NCBI GenBank assembly: GCA_963721115.1
Contig: CAVRIA010000008.1
Coordinates: 124,001 to 188,000 of the forward strand
Length of the DNA stretch: 64,000 nucleotides
Source of the DNA: CAVRIA01 sp963721115
Lineage (GTDB): Bacteria; Desulfobacterota; Binatia; HRBIN30; CADEER01
Direction of reading: 5' to 3'
Position numbers and translations under genes: made by a program. Below the pieces are notes generated by a model. The model was not told the DNA's origin. It ran no database searches and saw nothing but the letters and a program-made list of their open reading frames with translations. Numbering within the stretch: the stretch's first letter is position 1; every line of letters starts with the position of its first letter. This document shows positions 32,159 through 41,418 of the stretch, one piece after another.

Positions 32159-34517
32159 CTAGCGTCGGGCGAGGGGCGAAGAGACGGCGACGTCGGCGCC
32201 GGGGCCGCGTCGGCCGCGGCGCACGGCGAGGCCAAGCAGCACCGCGGCGGTCAGCGCCGAAAGGGCCGCACCGAGCTCGAGAGACCACGGATCGTAGACC
32301 ATCCGCACCCGGTGCGTTCCCGCGCCAACCTCGAGGCCCCGCAACACGTAGTTGGCCCGCACGAGGGGAGCTTCCGTGCCGTCGACGTAGGCCTTCCAAC
32401 CCGGGTAGTACGCCGCGCTGTATACGAGGAAGGCTGGTGTCGCAGAGCGGGTACGCAGCTCGACGGCGTTGGGCTCGGTAATCAGGACATCGACCTCGGC
32501 GGACGTGTCGGCGGGCTCGTACTACTCGCCCAGACCCCTCTTCGATCAGCGCGACCTCGCTCGGGTCGAACGCCCGGCCGTCGGAGAACTTCCCATCGCT
32601 GATGGTGTGCACGACCTCGTCGGAAGGAAGACGGACCGTTTGACCGACCAGCCAGGCGCGCGGCTGCGCCAGGCGGTTTTCGAGGACCGTGAGGTTGCCC
32701 CGGGACAGTCGCCTCACCCATCGTGTCGAATCGCTCCACGCCGGTGGCGCGTCCTTTGGTGAGGGGCGGTGCAGCACGAGGTAGCGGGCGTTGAGGATGT
32801 CGAGAATCGCCGCGTGCGACTCGAGGTCGGCCGGCAGGTTTCCCCAGAACGCCACACCGGTCAGATCGCGGTAGCGGGAGAGCAGGAGTGGATCGTAGCC
32901 GCTTACGAGAGACACGCCCGACAGAATGGGCCGCAGATCCGTGGCTGTGGAGGCGATCACCGCCACTCGCCCGTCACTCGGCGAGGCGCCGATCTCCTGC
33001 AGGGCGCGGACATCGGCGGACGGGCTCAGGACCGTCGCGGCCCGGGGATCGTATCTGGCCCAGACGGCGACGAAGAGGAACAGATCGACGCAATGGATGG
33101 CGAGGAGCGCGGCTCGACGCGCGCCCGGCTTGTGGCGCCGGAACAGAATGATGCTTGCCACTGCCGAGAACACCAGCGCGATCGGCACCCAAATGACCGA
33201 GCTCGAGAGCGCCGGCGCCGCCATCAGACCACGGTCCGTGGCCCCGCCGATGAAGGCGATTCCCAACCGGCCTTCCGTCGAACCTCCCTGCGTCACCGCG
33301 AGGCCCGCGATGAGGAGTACGGCGCCCAGGACCCCGCCGGCGCTCAACGCGAGAGCACGTCGCGGCAGCGCCGTCAGGCTGAGCGCTGCCAGCATCGCGA
33401 GCGCAAAGTCGAACGCCATGAAGTTGCGCGCCGGGGCGCGGAAGAGGTTGTAGAGCGGGACATGGTACATCAACGCGCAGAGCGGAGTGGCGGGGCCGAG
33501 GACGAGCAGGAAGGCAAAGGCGGCCAGCCCGAGCCAGAAACGCGCGTGAAGGTCGCGTCCGATCAGTGCGAGCGACGCCGGCCCGAGGATGAGCGGCAGC
33601 ACGCCCGCGTAGCCCGTCAGCTCTTCCAGAAACCAAGCGCCCTGGTACGGCTGCGGCGGATTGCCGCCGAACAGGAAGGGGAACAGCAGCATTGGCAACT
33701 GTCGCACCGGCAGCGAGTACGCGGCGAACTCGTCGAACGTCATCGCCGCGCGCACGCTGTGTGCAGCCAGCTCCGCGGTCGGCAGCAGCTGCACCGCGGT
33801 GAGCGACACGCCGGCCGCCACGGTGGCCGCGCAGGCGAGCAGATAGCGCCAGCGGCCGACCCGCGGCCTCTCGACGACGGCGAAGAACGACGCGTAGAGG
33901 CCGCCCACCATCAACAAGTACAGCGCTGTGGGTGGATGCCCGGCCGTGATGGACAGGGACACGGCTGCGATCCCGACGGCCGCGAAGCGCAGTCGCAGGG
34001 TCGTGCGCAGCTTTTCGAGGCTCCACACGAGCCACGGCAGGCACGCCGCCCCTTGTGGAATCGCCGACGGCCCCATGTGGGCGATCATGAAACCGCTGAA
34101 GCCGTAGGTCAGGCCCGCGAAGCTCGCCGCGGCTGGCGTGCACCCGAGCGCGCGCGCGTAGGCATAGGTGCCGAGAATCGCGGCGGCGTAGGTGGCGAGC
34201 ATCTGGAGATTCATCGCCGCCACCGGAGGAAGCAAGCAGAACAGCCAGACGCCCGGATGGAACACACCCACCTGCGGCTCGGCGAGGAGCGGCATGCCGC
34301 CGAACTCGAACGGGTTCCACAGCGGCAGATGCCCCTGCATGAGAATGCGCGCCGCGAGGAGGCGCAGCGGCAGATAGTAGCGCAGCCCATCGTTGGGCCC
34401 GAGCATCACCTCGCCGACGGTGGCTCGCCAAAAGTACAAGAGTGGGGCGAGCACCAGCGCGCCGATCGCGAGCGCGGCGGGCAGTCTTCCCGGCCAGCGC
34501 TTGGAGATGCCCCGCAT
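32159..34517 (-). CDS. YfhO-family multi-pass membrane protein, frameshift near 3' end
   Basis: About 785 residues. It starts at ATG 34517 with an N-terminal TM helix and the motif LLYFWRATVGEVMLGPND, then NPFEFGGMPLLAEPQVGVFH. Some 12-14 TM helices follow, with a periplasmic C-terminal region (SVIWVPIALVF, LENRLAQPRAWLVG). This is the YfhO/GT-C-like family, implicated in glycosylation of cell-wall polymers in Gram-positives. Near 32500-32545 the frame changes two or more times. The continuation (RTRSATPAFLVYSAAYYPGW and GTHRVRMVYDPWSLELG) runs to the stop at 32159, with a last TM helix. Extra bases explain the break. Confidence 0.8.
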
Positions 34518-34582
34518 TCGCTTGCTGCTCGACGAAGACGTCCCGGTTGCCGGTCACGCCCCTTTTACGCTGTCAAAGCAAA

Positions 34583-34666
34583 TGGCCTCGGGGAGACTCG
34601 AACTCCCACGCCCTTTCGGACAGCAGATTTTGAGTCTGCCGTGTCTGCCAATTCCACCACGAGGCC
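34583..34666 (-). tRNA. tRNA-Leu (anticodon CAA)
   Basis: Reading the minus strand: 7-bp acceptor stem GGCCTCG/CGAGGCC with discriminator A, D-arm GTGGAATTGGCAGACAC typical of tRNA-Leu, anticodon stem GCAGA/TCTGC around loop CTCAAAA (anticodon CAA), a long variable arm (TGTCCGAAAGGGCG), and T-arm GGGAG-TTCGAGT-CTCCC. The CCA end is not encoded. It lies in the 167-bp gap between the secreted HEAT protein gene and the YfhO gene. Confidence 0.95.
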
Positions 34667-34684
34667 GAGGGGGATGCTGCGGAG

Positions 34685-35374
34685 CTACTGCGGCGGCGGA
34701 GGCTGTTCGGGCTTCAAGAACGTGTCGAGGGGCTGCTTGACCTCGGTCTTGATCACCGCCTGGTGGTACTTGACCTTCTCGGCGGCTTCCTTGGCCAGCC
34801 TCTCGATCGTCTTGTTGCCGTCGGTCTCCGCGATCTTGTCGAGCAGCGGCAGCGAGTCGACCGAGCCGATGTCGCCGAGGGCGTAGATGGCCGTGCCGCG
34901 CATCGCCGGGTCGAGGTCCCGCTCGAGGAACTCGCCGATCGGCTTGGCGGCGCGCGGGTCGCCGATCTTTCCGAGCGAGGCGAGGATGCGCTGCTTCACG
35001 TCGGCATCGGTGTCGCGCAGGAACAGGTGCTGGACGAGGACCGGCGTGGCCTCGGTGGCGCGCAGGTTGCCGAGCGCGTCGATCGCCTTGGCCTTGATTC
35101 GCATGTCCGAGTCGCCGATGGCCCCCACGATGTACTCGATCGCCTTGGGGTCCTTGCTGTCGGTGAGCGACTTGAGGCCCTGCAGCCGCTTGGCCGGATC
35201 GTCGCTGTTCAGGTTGCGGACGAAGTCGTCGAGATTGGAGCCCTTGGTCGTCTTGTCGTAACGCTGGCGCACCTGGTCCGCCGAGATCTGTGCCCAACCC
35301 GGTGCCGCCGCGAGCAGCAGCATCGCCATCGCCACGCCGCCTCGAATCACCAGCCGTCGGCCGTTGATCGTCAT
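34685..35374 (-). CDS. Secreted HEAT-repeat protein
   Basis: 229 residues. The ATG at 35374 gives a signal peptide (RLVIRGGVAMAMLLLAAAPG ending in AWAQ-like GWAQ). The mature part holds PBS-lyase/HEAT-type repeats: AKRLQGLKSLTDSKDPKAIE, RIKAKAIDALGNLRATEATP, VKQRILASLGKIGDPRAAKP and MRGTAIYALGDIGSVDSLPL. A basic helix and a Pro-rich tail (PEQPPPPQ) end the protein. It is probably periplasmic. It is transcribed toward the tRNA-Leu gene and follows the AMIN-domain gene by 33 nt on the same strand. Confidence 0.85.
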   Translation of the reverse strand: MTINGRRLVIRGGVAMAMLLLAAAPGWAQISADQVRQRYDKTTKGSNLDDFVRNLNSDDPAKRLQGLKSLTDSKDPKAIEYIVGAIGDSDMRIKAKAIDALGNLRATEATPVLVQHLFLRDTDADVKQRILASLGKIGDPRAAKPIGEFLERDLDPAMRGTAIYALGDIGSVDSLPLLDKIAETDGNKTIERLAKEAAEKVKYHQAVIKTEVKQPLDTFLKPEQPPPPQ

Positions 35375-35406
35375 GCGCCGGAGGTTAGCCGCTGCGTTCC
35401 GGGGCA

Positions 35407-35895
35407 TCAACCGTACGAGGTCTCGGTCTGCCGGCGGCTGGTAGCAGGCGGCGCGAGGCGCACCATGATGTAGTCGGCCAGCTGCTGAACCGTGTACGGC
35501 GGCAGCTCGTCTGTTTGCAGATCGAGAACGATCTGCAGCCACCCGAAGGTCTTGGAGACCCGCATGCTGGTGACCAGCTCGTCATTTCCCGCGTACACCT
35601 GCTCCGGCGTCTCGGCCCCGGTCGGGCCGGCGACGTCGATGATGATCCGTGCCGGGTTCGTCTCACCGCGGACCCTGATGGAATCCGGCAGGCGCGAGAG
35701 CCTGAGGAAAACGCCGCGATTCCCCTCGGCGTTGACGACCTGGAAGTTCTGCAGGTCGAGTGGAGCCGACAGCGACGCCAGGGCTTTGGCCGTGGAATCC
35801 GGTTCGCTCAGGCGGCTCTCCCGCCTCGCGGCGCAACCGTCGAGCAGCAGAGCGACGGCGACGATTGCCACCGAGAACCGAGGCCCAATTCGCAT
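35407..35895 (-). CDS. AMIN-domain lipoprotein-like protein
   Basis: 162 residues from ATG 35895. The N-terminal hydrophobic segment ends LLLDGCAARRES, a possible lipobox with an unusual Asp at -2, so lipidation is likely but not certain. The rest is an AMIN domain: LQNFQVVNAEGNRGVFLRLS, then ARIIIDVAGPTG, and RVSKTFGWLQIVLDLQTDEL. AMIN domains bind peptidoglycan or outer-membrane secretin/amidase complexes in the periplasm. No enzymatic domain follows, so it is a stand-alone AMIN protein. It is divergent from the lipoprotein gene at 35984. Confidence 0.8.
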   Translation of the reverse strand: MRIGPRFSVAIVAVALLLDGCAARRESRLSEPDSTAKALASLSAPLDLQNFQVVNAEGNRGVFLRLSRLPDSIRVRGETNPARIIIDVAGPTGAETPEQVYAGNDELVTSMRVSKTFGWLQIVLDLQTDELPPYTVQQLADYIMVRLAPPATSRRQTETSYG

Positions 35896-35983
35896 GGGAC
35901 GCAGATACAGCATCGCCGATGCCGCGGCAAGCATGCGCGGCGAGCATCTTGACTCGCCGGTACGCCGTCGGTAGAAGCGGCGG

Positions 35984-36868
35984 ATGATCCGAAGCGTGAC
36001 GATGGTGCGGCGTTCGAGCCGATTTGCAGTCTTGTCGTTTCTGGCCGCCGCCGGTTGCGCCTCGATGAGTCGGTCGGCCCCGACCCCCCCGCCGCCCGTC
36101 GCGACGCCGATCGTGATTCCCACCGTGCCGCCGGGCACACCGACGCCCGTTGGCGGTGTCACCCCGTTGCCGACTCGACCGCTCGAGAACCCGGCCGCCG
36201 AGAAGGCGAAGGCCGCCGGCAAGGCCATCGGCCCGGTCATCACCTTCCTCGGAATTGCGCGCGCCGACGGCAAGCCGATCGAGCCGGAGTCCAAGACGCG
36301 TACGGGAACGCCCATCTTCGTCAACTACGTCGGATCGGGCTTCATCCTGGTGGTCGAGGGCAAGCCCGGAATCAGCAACCTCGTGGTCGGACGCCGTCTG
36401 ACCTCCTACGATCCCAACGACCCCTCGCTCCGCCCCGATCTCGAGGTCCAGTCGACACATCCCCTCGGTGACGGCAGCCCCGAGGTGTGCGACTCGCGGC
36501 GCCCGCACATCGGCGGCGTTCCCGCGATCGACCCGCCCAGCTTCGCCGAGACCAAGAAGATCGCCGCCACGCTGGTCGACTTTTCGTGCCGGTTCGAGAC
36601 GTTCAACCAGTCGTCGGAGTCCTGTACGCTCGATTCGCACGGCGACTTCTCGTTCGTCTCCAAGGACACCGCCACGCAGTTCTGCATGGTCGTGGCGAAG
36701 GCGTGGAACTTCCCGAAGGGGGACACGCTGGTCAGCGCGCGGCTGCGCGACGAGCAGGGCAACCCGGGGCCGGTCTCTCACTTCATCCTGCGGCGCCCGG
36801 ACCGACCCACGCCGGCACCGCGCCCGTACGTGACCCCAACCCCGACCATTTCGAGGCGGCGCCCATGA
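35984..36868 (+). CDS. Lipoprotein with an unnamed Cys-containing domain (copy 1 of 3)
   Basis: 294 residues. The signal peptide ends in a lipobox (SFLAAAGCASM). A Pro/Thr-rich linker follows, then a domain of about 200 residues starting GPVITFLGIARADGKPIEP and ending DEQGNPGPVSHFILRRP. Invariant features shared with the two copies in the gene at 37509: GSGF(I/S)LVVE, RPDL(E/Q)(V/I), LGDGSPEVCD, GGVPA..PPSFA, a Cys-Arg-Phe, and QFC..V...FP.GDT. I do not recognise the domain as a named family. A short Pro-rich tail ends the protein. Its stop overlaps the start of the PKD lipoprotein gene (ATGA), so the two are coupled. Confidence 0.85.
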   Translation: MIRSVTMVRRSSRFAVLSFLAAAGCASMSRSAPTPPPPVATPIVIPTVPPGTPTPVGGVTPLPTRPLENPAAEKAKAAGKAIGPVITFLGIARADGKPIEPESKTRTGTPIFVNYVGSGFILVVEGKPGISNLVVGRRLTSYDPNDPSLRPDLEVQSTHPLGDGSPEVCDSRRPHIGGVPAIDPPSFAETKKIAATLVDFSCRFETFNQSSESCTLDSHGDFSFVSKDTATQFCMVVAKAWNFPKGDTLVSARLRDEQGNPGPVSHFILRRPDRPTPAPRPYVTPTPTISRRRP

Positions 36869-37329
36869 GCTGGCGGCTGAAGGTCCCTGTCGTTCTGGCC
36901 ATCTCTGCGGCCGTCGCCCTGGCCGGCTGCGGCAGCTGCGAATCGGGAAAGCCCCCGGCGCCGCCTGTCGCCACGCCGACCGCCGTCGCACCCGCGGCCC
37001 CGACCGTCGCTCCGACGGCCGCGGCGCCCGCTGCCGCCGCTCCGCAAGAGGCGGAGGCCGACTGCTTCGTCATTCTCGACGGGGAGCCCGACTACGGGCC
37101 TCCCCCCCTCAAGGTCGTGTTCGAGACCGAGGTCGACTGCACGTCCTCTCCACTGACGTACAGCTGGGATTTCGGCGACGGAACGAAGGGAGGGAACGAG
37201 GCCAATCCGACGCACGCCTACGAGAAGCCCGGCGACTACGTTGCGACGGTGACGGTGACGGCGCCCGACGGTGGCAAGGGAACGGACGACATCGACATCT
37301 CGGTCGACGAATCAGCCGACGCCGAGTAG
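36865..37329 (+). CDS. PKD-domain lipoprotein
   Basis: 154 residues. The ATG at 36865 overlaps the preceding stop by 4 nt. Lipoprotein signal ending VALAGCGSC, then an Ala/Pro/Thr linker (VAPAAPTVAPTAAAP), then one PKD domain with the typical PLTYSWDFGDGT and the strand YVATVTVTAPDGGKGTDD. PKD domains are Ig-like modules for protein or carbohydrate contacts on the cell surface. A Cys pair (ADCFVIL, EVDCTSS) may form a disulfide. It probably sits in the outer membrane together with the lipoprotein encoded just upstream. Confidence 0.88.
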   Translation: MSWRLKVPVVLAISAAVALAGCGSCESGKPPAPPVATPTAVAPAAPTVAPTAAAPAAAAPQEAEADCFVILDGEPDYGPPPLKVVFETEVDCTSSPLTYSWDFGDGTKGGNEANPTHAYEKPGDYVATVTVTAPDGGKGTDDIDISVDESADAE

Positions 37330-37508
37330 CCCGCCGCCGCTGATCGGGCGCCGACGCGTCGCGATCGTGTGGCCGGCAGAATCCGGCCCGCAAGCGTTCA
37401 CGCAGCTTTCCGAACGTTTGCGCCATCCCTGACAGGGAGGTCCAACTTCCGAGCCTTTCTCCCGGACGGGAGCAGGTCGGGATGAGGGGGACTCTGCAGA
37501 ATCGACCG

Positions 37509-39404
37509 ATGAAGATCGCCCCGCCCCGAATCGCCCGCCTCGTCCTCGCCTGCGCGAGCATCGCGCTCGTCGCACTGGTGCGGCCCTCGGCGATACACGC
37601 CCAGGTTCCGGGCGACGCCAACTGCGATGGAAAGGTCGACGACGCCGATCGCACCGCCGTTTCGAGCGATCTCTTTGCCGTGACGCGGCCGGCGTGCGCC
37701 AACGCCGACACGAACCTGGACGGCCGGATCTCGGTGGCCGACGTCACCGGCACCTCGCTCGGCGCGCGTATCACCTTCCTTGGCATCACCGCCGCCGACG
37801 GACGACCGGCGCCACCACTCGGCAGCCTCGAGGACGGCACGCCGGTCTACTTCCGCAACTCGGGCTTCGGCTTCAACCTGGTGATCGAGGCCAGCCCCGG
37901 CGCCGGCGGCACTCAGGTCGGAACGACGGTGTTCAACAGCCAGAACGGAGACCCGTCCAGGCGTCCGGATCTGCAGATCGAGGTCGACCGGTCGCTCGGC
38001 GACGGCAGCCGCTCCGTGTGCGACGAGGGCGGAATTCCCGCCGTCGCGCCCGTCGACTTCGCCCTCACGCAGCGAGTCTCCGACGCGCTGAACGACCTCG
38101 CCTGCCGGTTCGCGGTGGCGACGACGCGCAACGCCACCTGCACGCTCGACAGCTTCGGACAGTCCAATTTCGTGTCGTCGAAGAGCCGTGCGCAGTTCTG
38201 CTTCCTGGTGAACGGCTACAGTCAGTTTCCCAGCGGCGACACCGTGCTCACGGTCCAGGTGCGCGACCAGTCCGGCCGCCTGGGCCCGGCCAGGCGCATG
38301 ATCCTGCGGATGCAGAACGGCCCCATACCGCCGACCTTCACGCCGCTGCCGGCGACATCCACCCCGACGCCTTCCTCGACGGCCACCGTCACCGCCACCC
38401 GGACGTTCACCCGGCAGCCGACGCCGACCCGCACCGCGAGCCCGACGCCGCCCTTTACGAGAACGCCGACGCGCACGGCCACGCGCACCGCGACTCCGCC
38501 TCCGACGCGTACGACGACCGCAACGCCGACGCGAACCCGCACTCCGACCGGCCCCCCGGGGACGCCGACGGCGTCCGGAACGCGCACGGCGACGGCAACG
38601 GCCACGCGAACGATTACGCCTGGGCCGAGCCCGACGGCCAGCCGCACTGCCACCGGCACGGCGACCGCGACGCCGACGCCAATGCGAACGCCGACGCGGA
38701 CGAGAACGCCGACGCGCACGGCCACCCGCACCGCGACCCCGCTGCCCACCGCGACCCGCACGCGTACGCAGCCGCCGACGCCGACGTTCACCGCCACGCC
38801 CGCGCAGGCGCTGGGTCCGCGCATCGTGTTCTTCGGCCTCGCCCGCGCCGACGACGTTCTCATCGCGTCGAGCGGCAAGACGCAACAAGGCGTCGACATC
38901 TACGAGCCCCTGTTCGGCTCCGGCTTCTCGCTCGTGGTCGAGGCGACGCGCGGTATCTCCAATCGCAACGTCGGCACGCAGACGTACAACGAGTTCGCGC
39001 GCCCGGATCTCCAGATCGAGGTCAACCGGCCTATCGGGGACGGCAGCCCCACGGTGTGCGACGACATGCTGCCGAACATCGGCGGTGTCCCGGCCACGAA
39101 CCCGCCGAGCTTCGCCGACGACCCGGCGATCACCGATCACCTGAACGACCTCGGCTGCCGCTTCGTCGACGGAACGGGACAACGCCTCGGCCGCGTGTGC
39201 ACCGAGACCGCCGCCTGCGTGCGCGGCAGCGACGGTCAGTTCGGCTGCGTGTCGCCGCAGACGACGGTGCAGTTCTGCGGCCTCATCCCCAAGCCGGTCG
39301 AGTTCCCCGTCGGCGACACGGTGGTCACCGCCCGCGTGCGCGACGCCCTGGGAAACACGGGGCCGCCGGTCCAGATCGTCGTCCGCATCCCGCCGCCGGA
39401 ATAG
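37509..39404 (+). CDS. Secreted dockerin-like, Thr-Pro-linked protein with two unnamed Cys domains
   Basis: 631 residues from ATG 37509 (an in-frame ATG at 37482 is less likely because the signal peptide starts at MKIAPPRIARLVLACASIAL). After cleavage near IHAQ comes a dockerin-like calcium-binding pair (GDANCDGKVDDADR and NADTNLDGRISVAD). Then come domain copy A (GARITFLGITAADG to LGPARRMILRM), a long Thr-Pro-Arg linker of about 150 residues encoded by ACN-CCN-rich DNA, and domain copy B (GPRIVFFGLARADD to VQIVVRIPPPE). Copies A and B share the Cys pattern and the RPDLQIEV, GDGS..VCD, QFC and FP.GDT motifs with the lipoprotein at 35984. Function is unknown; probably a surface protein. Confidence 0.88.
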   Translation: MKIAPPRIARLVLACASIALVALVRPSAIHAQVPGDANCDGKVDDADRTAVSSDLFAVTRPACANADTNLDGRISVADVTGTSLGARITFLGITAADGRPAPPLGSLEDGTPVYFRNSGFGFNLVIEASPGAGGTQVGTTVFNSQNGDPSRRPDLQIEVDRSLGDGSRSVCDEGGIPAVAPVDFALTQRVSDALNDLACRFAVATTRNATCTLDSFGQSNFVSSKSRAQFCFLVNGYSQFPSGDTVLTVQVRDQSGRLGPARRMILRMQNGPIPPTFTPLPATSTPTPSSTATVTATRTFTRQPTPTRTASPTPPFTRTPTRTATRTATPPPTRTTTATPTRTRTPTGPPGTPTASGTRTATATATRTITPGPSPTASRTATGTATATPTPMRTPTRTRTPTRTATRTATPLPTATRTRTQPPTPTFTATPAQALGPRIVFFGLARADDVLIASSGKTQQGVDIYEPLFGSGFSLVVEATRGISNRNVGTQTYNEFARPDLQIEVNRPIGDGSPTVCDDMLPNIGGVPATNPPSFADDPAITDHLNDLGCRFVDGTGQRLGRVCTETAACVRGSDGQFGCVSPQTTVQFCGLIPKPVEFPVGDTVVTARVRDALGNTGPPVQIVVRIPPPE

Positions 39405-39409
39405 AAACC

Positions 39410-40249
39410 TGGTGAGCCGGTGAGCGAGTGAGCCGGTGAGTGGTTGGGATGGCGGGAGAGTCAGAGCCGGCTCACCCGCAAACCCGCACACCGGCTCATT
39501 CGTCTGTCAGTGTTGCCCCCGGGCTGCGCCGGATCATTCGAGCTGAGAAACACACGGACTTCGGGAACAGGCTGAGGCTGAGGCTCGGGCTCGGGCTGAG
39601 GACGGTGCGCGCTTCGCGCGGTCTTTGGGATCGATCCCCAGCCTCAGCCCGAGCCCCAGCCTTTGCCTACGAACCCGGGCGCAGCCCGGGCGAGTTTCAG
39701 GTGAGCCGGTGAGCGGGTTGGGAGGGCGGGAGAGTCAGAGCCGGCTCACCCGCAAACCCGCACACCGGCTCATTCGTCTGTCAGTGTTGCCCCCGGGCTG
39801 CGCCGGATCATTCGAGCTGAGAAACACACGGACTTCGGGAACAGGCTGAGGCTCAGGCTCGGGCTCGGGCTGAGGACGGTGCGCGCTTCGCGCGGTCTTT
39901 GGGATCGATCCCCAGCCTCAGCCCGAGCCCCAGCCTTTGCCTACGAACCCGGGCACAGCCCGGGCGAGTTTCAGGTGAGCCGGTGAGCGGGTTGGGAGGG
40001 CGGGAGAGTCAGAGCCGGCTCACCCGCAAACCCGCACACCGGCTCATTCGTCTGTCAGTGTTGCCCCCGGGCTGCGCCGGATCATTCGAGGTGAGAAACA
40101 CACGGACTTCGGGAACAGGCTGAGGCTGAGGCTCGGGCTCGGGCTGAGGACGGTGCGCGCTTCGCGCGGTGTTTGGGATCGATCCCCAGCCTCAGCCCGA
40201 GCCCCAGCCTGAGCCTACGAACCCGGGCACAGCCCGGGCGAGTTTCAAG
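39410..40249. repeat. Three tandem copies of a 274-bp palindrome-rich unit
   Basis: Identical blocks recur at 274-bp spacing: the AACCCGCACACCGGCTC block begins at 39481, 39755 and 40029. Only a few bases differ between copies. Each unit has a GTGAGCCG direct-repeat arm with its reverse complement (CGGCTCACCCGC), a GGCTGAGGCTCGGGCT arm with its reverse complement (AGCCTCAGCCCGAGCC), a central GCGCGCTTCGCGCG hairpin, and a CCCGGGC-(G/A)CA-GCCCGGG palindrome. It fills the gap between the dockerin-like gene and mrp. Short frames here look like by-products of the repeat. Confidence 0.9.
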
Positions 40250-41317
40250 TCAGTGAATCGTCGGCAGGACGGTCTCCGACTTGCCTTCGATTTCGCGGAC
40301 GACCTGACGGGCGATGTCGCGGAAGGCTTCGCTCTGCGGGCTCTCGGGCGCGGCGACGACGATCGGCTCGCCGCCGTCTCCGGTCTCGCGGATGGCGCGC
40401 TCGAGCGGGATCTCGCCCAAGAAGGGAACGCCGGCTTCGGCGGCAATGCGGGCGCCGCCGCCGTGGCCGAAGATCTCGGCCCGGTGCCCGCACTTGCGGC
40501 AGATGTGGTAGCTCATGTTCTCGACCACTCCGAGAACCGGAGCGTTGACCTGGCTGAACATGGTCACGCCGCGCTGTACGTCGAGCAGGGCGACGTCCTG
40601 CGGCGTGGTGACGATCACGCCGCCGGCGAGCGGGACCTGCTGTGCCACGGTGAGCTGGGCATCGCCGGTGCCCGGCGGCAGGTCGAGAACGAGGAAGTCG
40701 AGCTCACCCCATTCGACGTCGCGAAGGAACTGGGTGAGCAGCTTGTTGATCATCGGCCCGCGCCAGATGACCGGCGTCCGATCCTGGATGAACAGGCCGA
40801 GCGAGATGATCTCGATGCCGAACTTCTCGATCGGCAGGATGCGCTCGTTGGCGCCGGTGCGCGGGCGCTCGGTCAGCCCCAACATCACCGGAACGCTCGG
40901 GCCGTACACGTCGGCGTCGAGCAGGCCCACCCGATAGCCCATGCCGCGCAATGCCAGGGCGAGGTTGACCGCGACGGTCGACTTGCCGACGCCGCCCTTG
41001 CCACTGGCCACGGCGACGATGTGCCGGATGCCCGGGATGTCGGCCTGCCGGCCGGCCTCGCGGGGGCGTGGCCGATCGGGCTGCTGGACGGCGACTTCCA
41101 CTTGCTCGACGCCAGTCATCTCGCTCACCCGTCGGTGTACCTCGGCTACGATCTGCTGCACCGCGTCGGGGTTGGCCGACCCCGGGGTCAGAGTCACGGT
41201 GATTCCCGCCGTCGCGATCTCGATGTCGCGAACCATGCCGAACGATACGATGTCCCGGCTGTAGCCGGGATACTTGATGTTCTTCAGCTCTTCGAGGATC
41301 TCTTCGGGAGTCGGCAT
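40250..41317 (-). CDS. Mrp/ApbC-family Fe-S cluster carrier ATPase
   Basis: 355 residues. N-terminal MIP18/DUF59-like domain (EEILEELKNIKYPGYSRDIV), then a P-loop of the ParA/MinD class with deviant Walker A (ASGKGGVGKSTVAVNLAL), DADVYGPSVP, DLPPGTGDAQLT, and the C-terminal Cys-x-x-Cys in HICRKCGHR that ligates a shared Fe-S cluster in the dimer. Mrp proteins deliver Fe-S clusters to apoproteins in the cytoplasm. Length and order match the family exactly. The stop at 40250 touches the last copy of the 274-bp repeat. Confidence 0.95.
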   Translation of the reverse strand: MPTPEEILEELKNIKYPGYSRDIVSFGMVRDIEIATAGITVTLTPGSANPDAVQQIVAEVHRRVSEMTGVEQVEVAVQQPDRPRPREAGRQADIPGIRHIVAVASGKGGVGKSTVAVNLALALRGMGYRVGLLDADVYGPSVPVMLGLTERPRTGANERILPIEKFGIEIISLGLFIQDRTPVIWRGPMINKLLTQFLRDVEWGELDFLVLDLPPGTGDAQLTVAQQVPLAGGVIVTTPQDVALLDVQRGVTMFSQVNAPVLGVVENMSYHICRKCGHRAEIFGHGGGARIAAEAGVPFLGEIPLERAIRETGDGGEPIVVAAPESPQSEAFRDIARQVVREIEGKSETVLPTIH

Positions 41318-41418
41318 CCTGCCTCCGCTGGGTCGCGCGCCCCGGGCAACGGCCGGCGCGATTCGGGTGCTCCTTTTTTTCTAGCAGTCTACCGCCTGGC
41401 GAAGCGAGAGGGGCGGGA

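Noticed and set aside
34561..34582. Terminator or CCA end after tRNA-Leu
   Set aside because: The bases after the discriminator are not CCA and no hairpin plus T-run is visible.
39410..40249. CRISPR-like array
   Set aside because: The repeat period is 274 bp with no unique spacers, and no cas gene is near.
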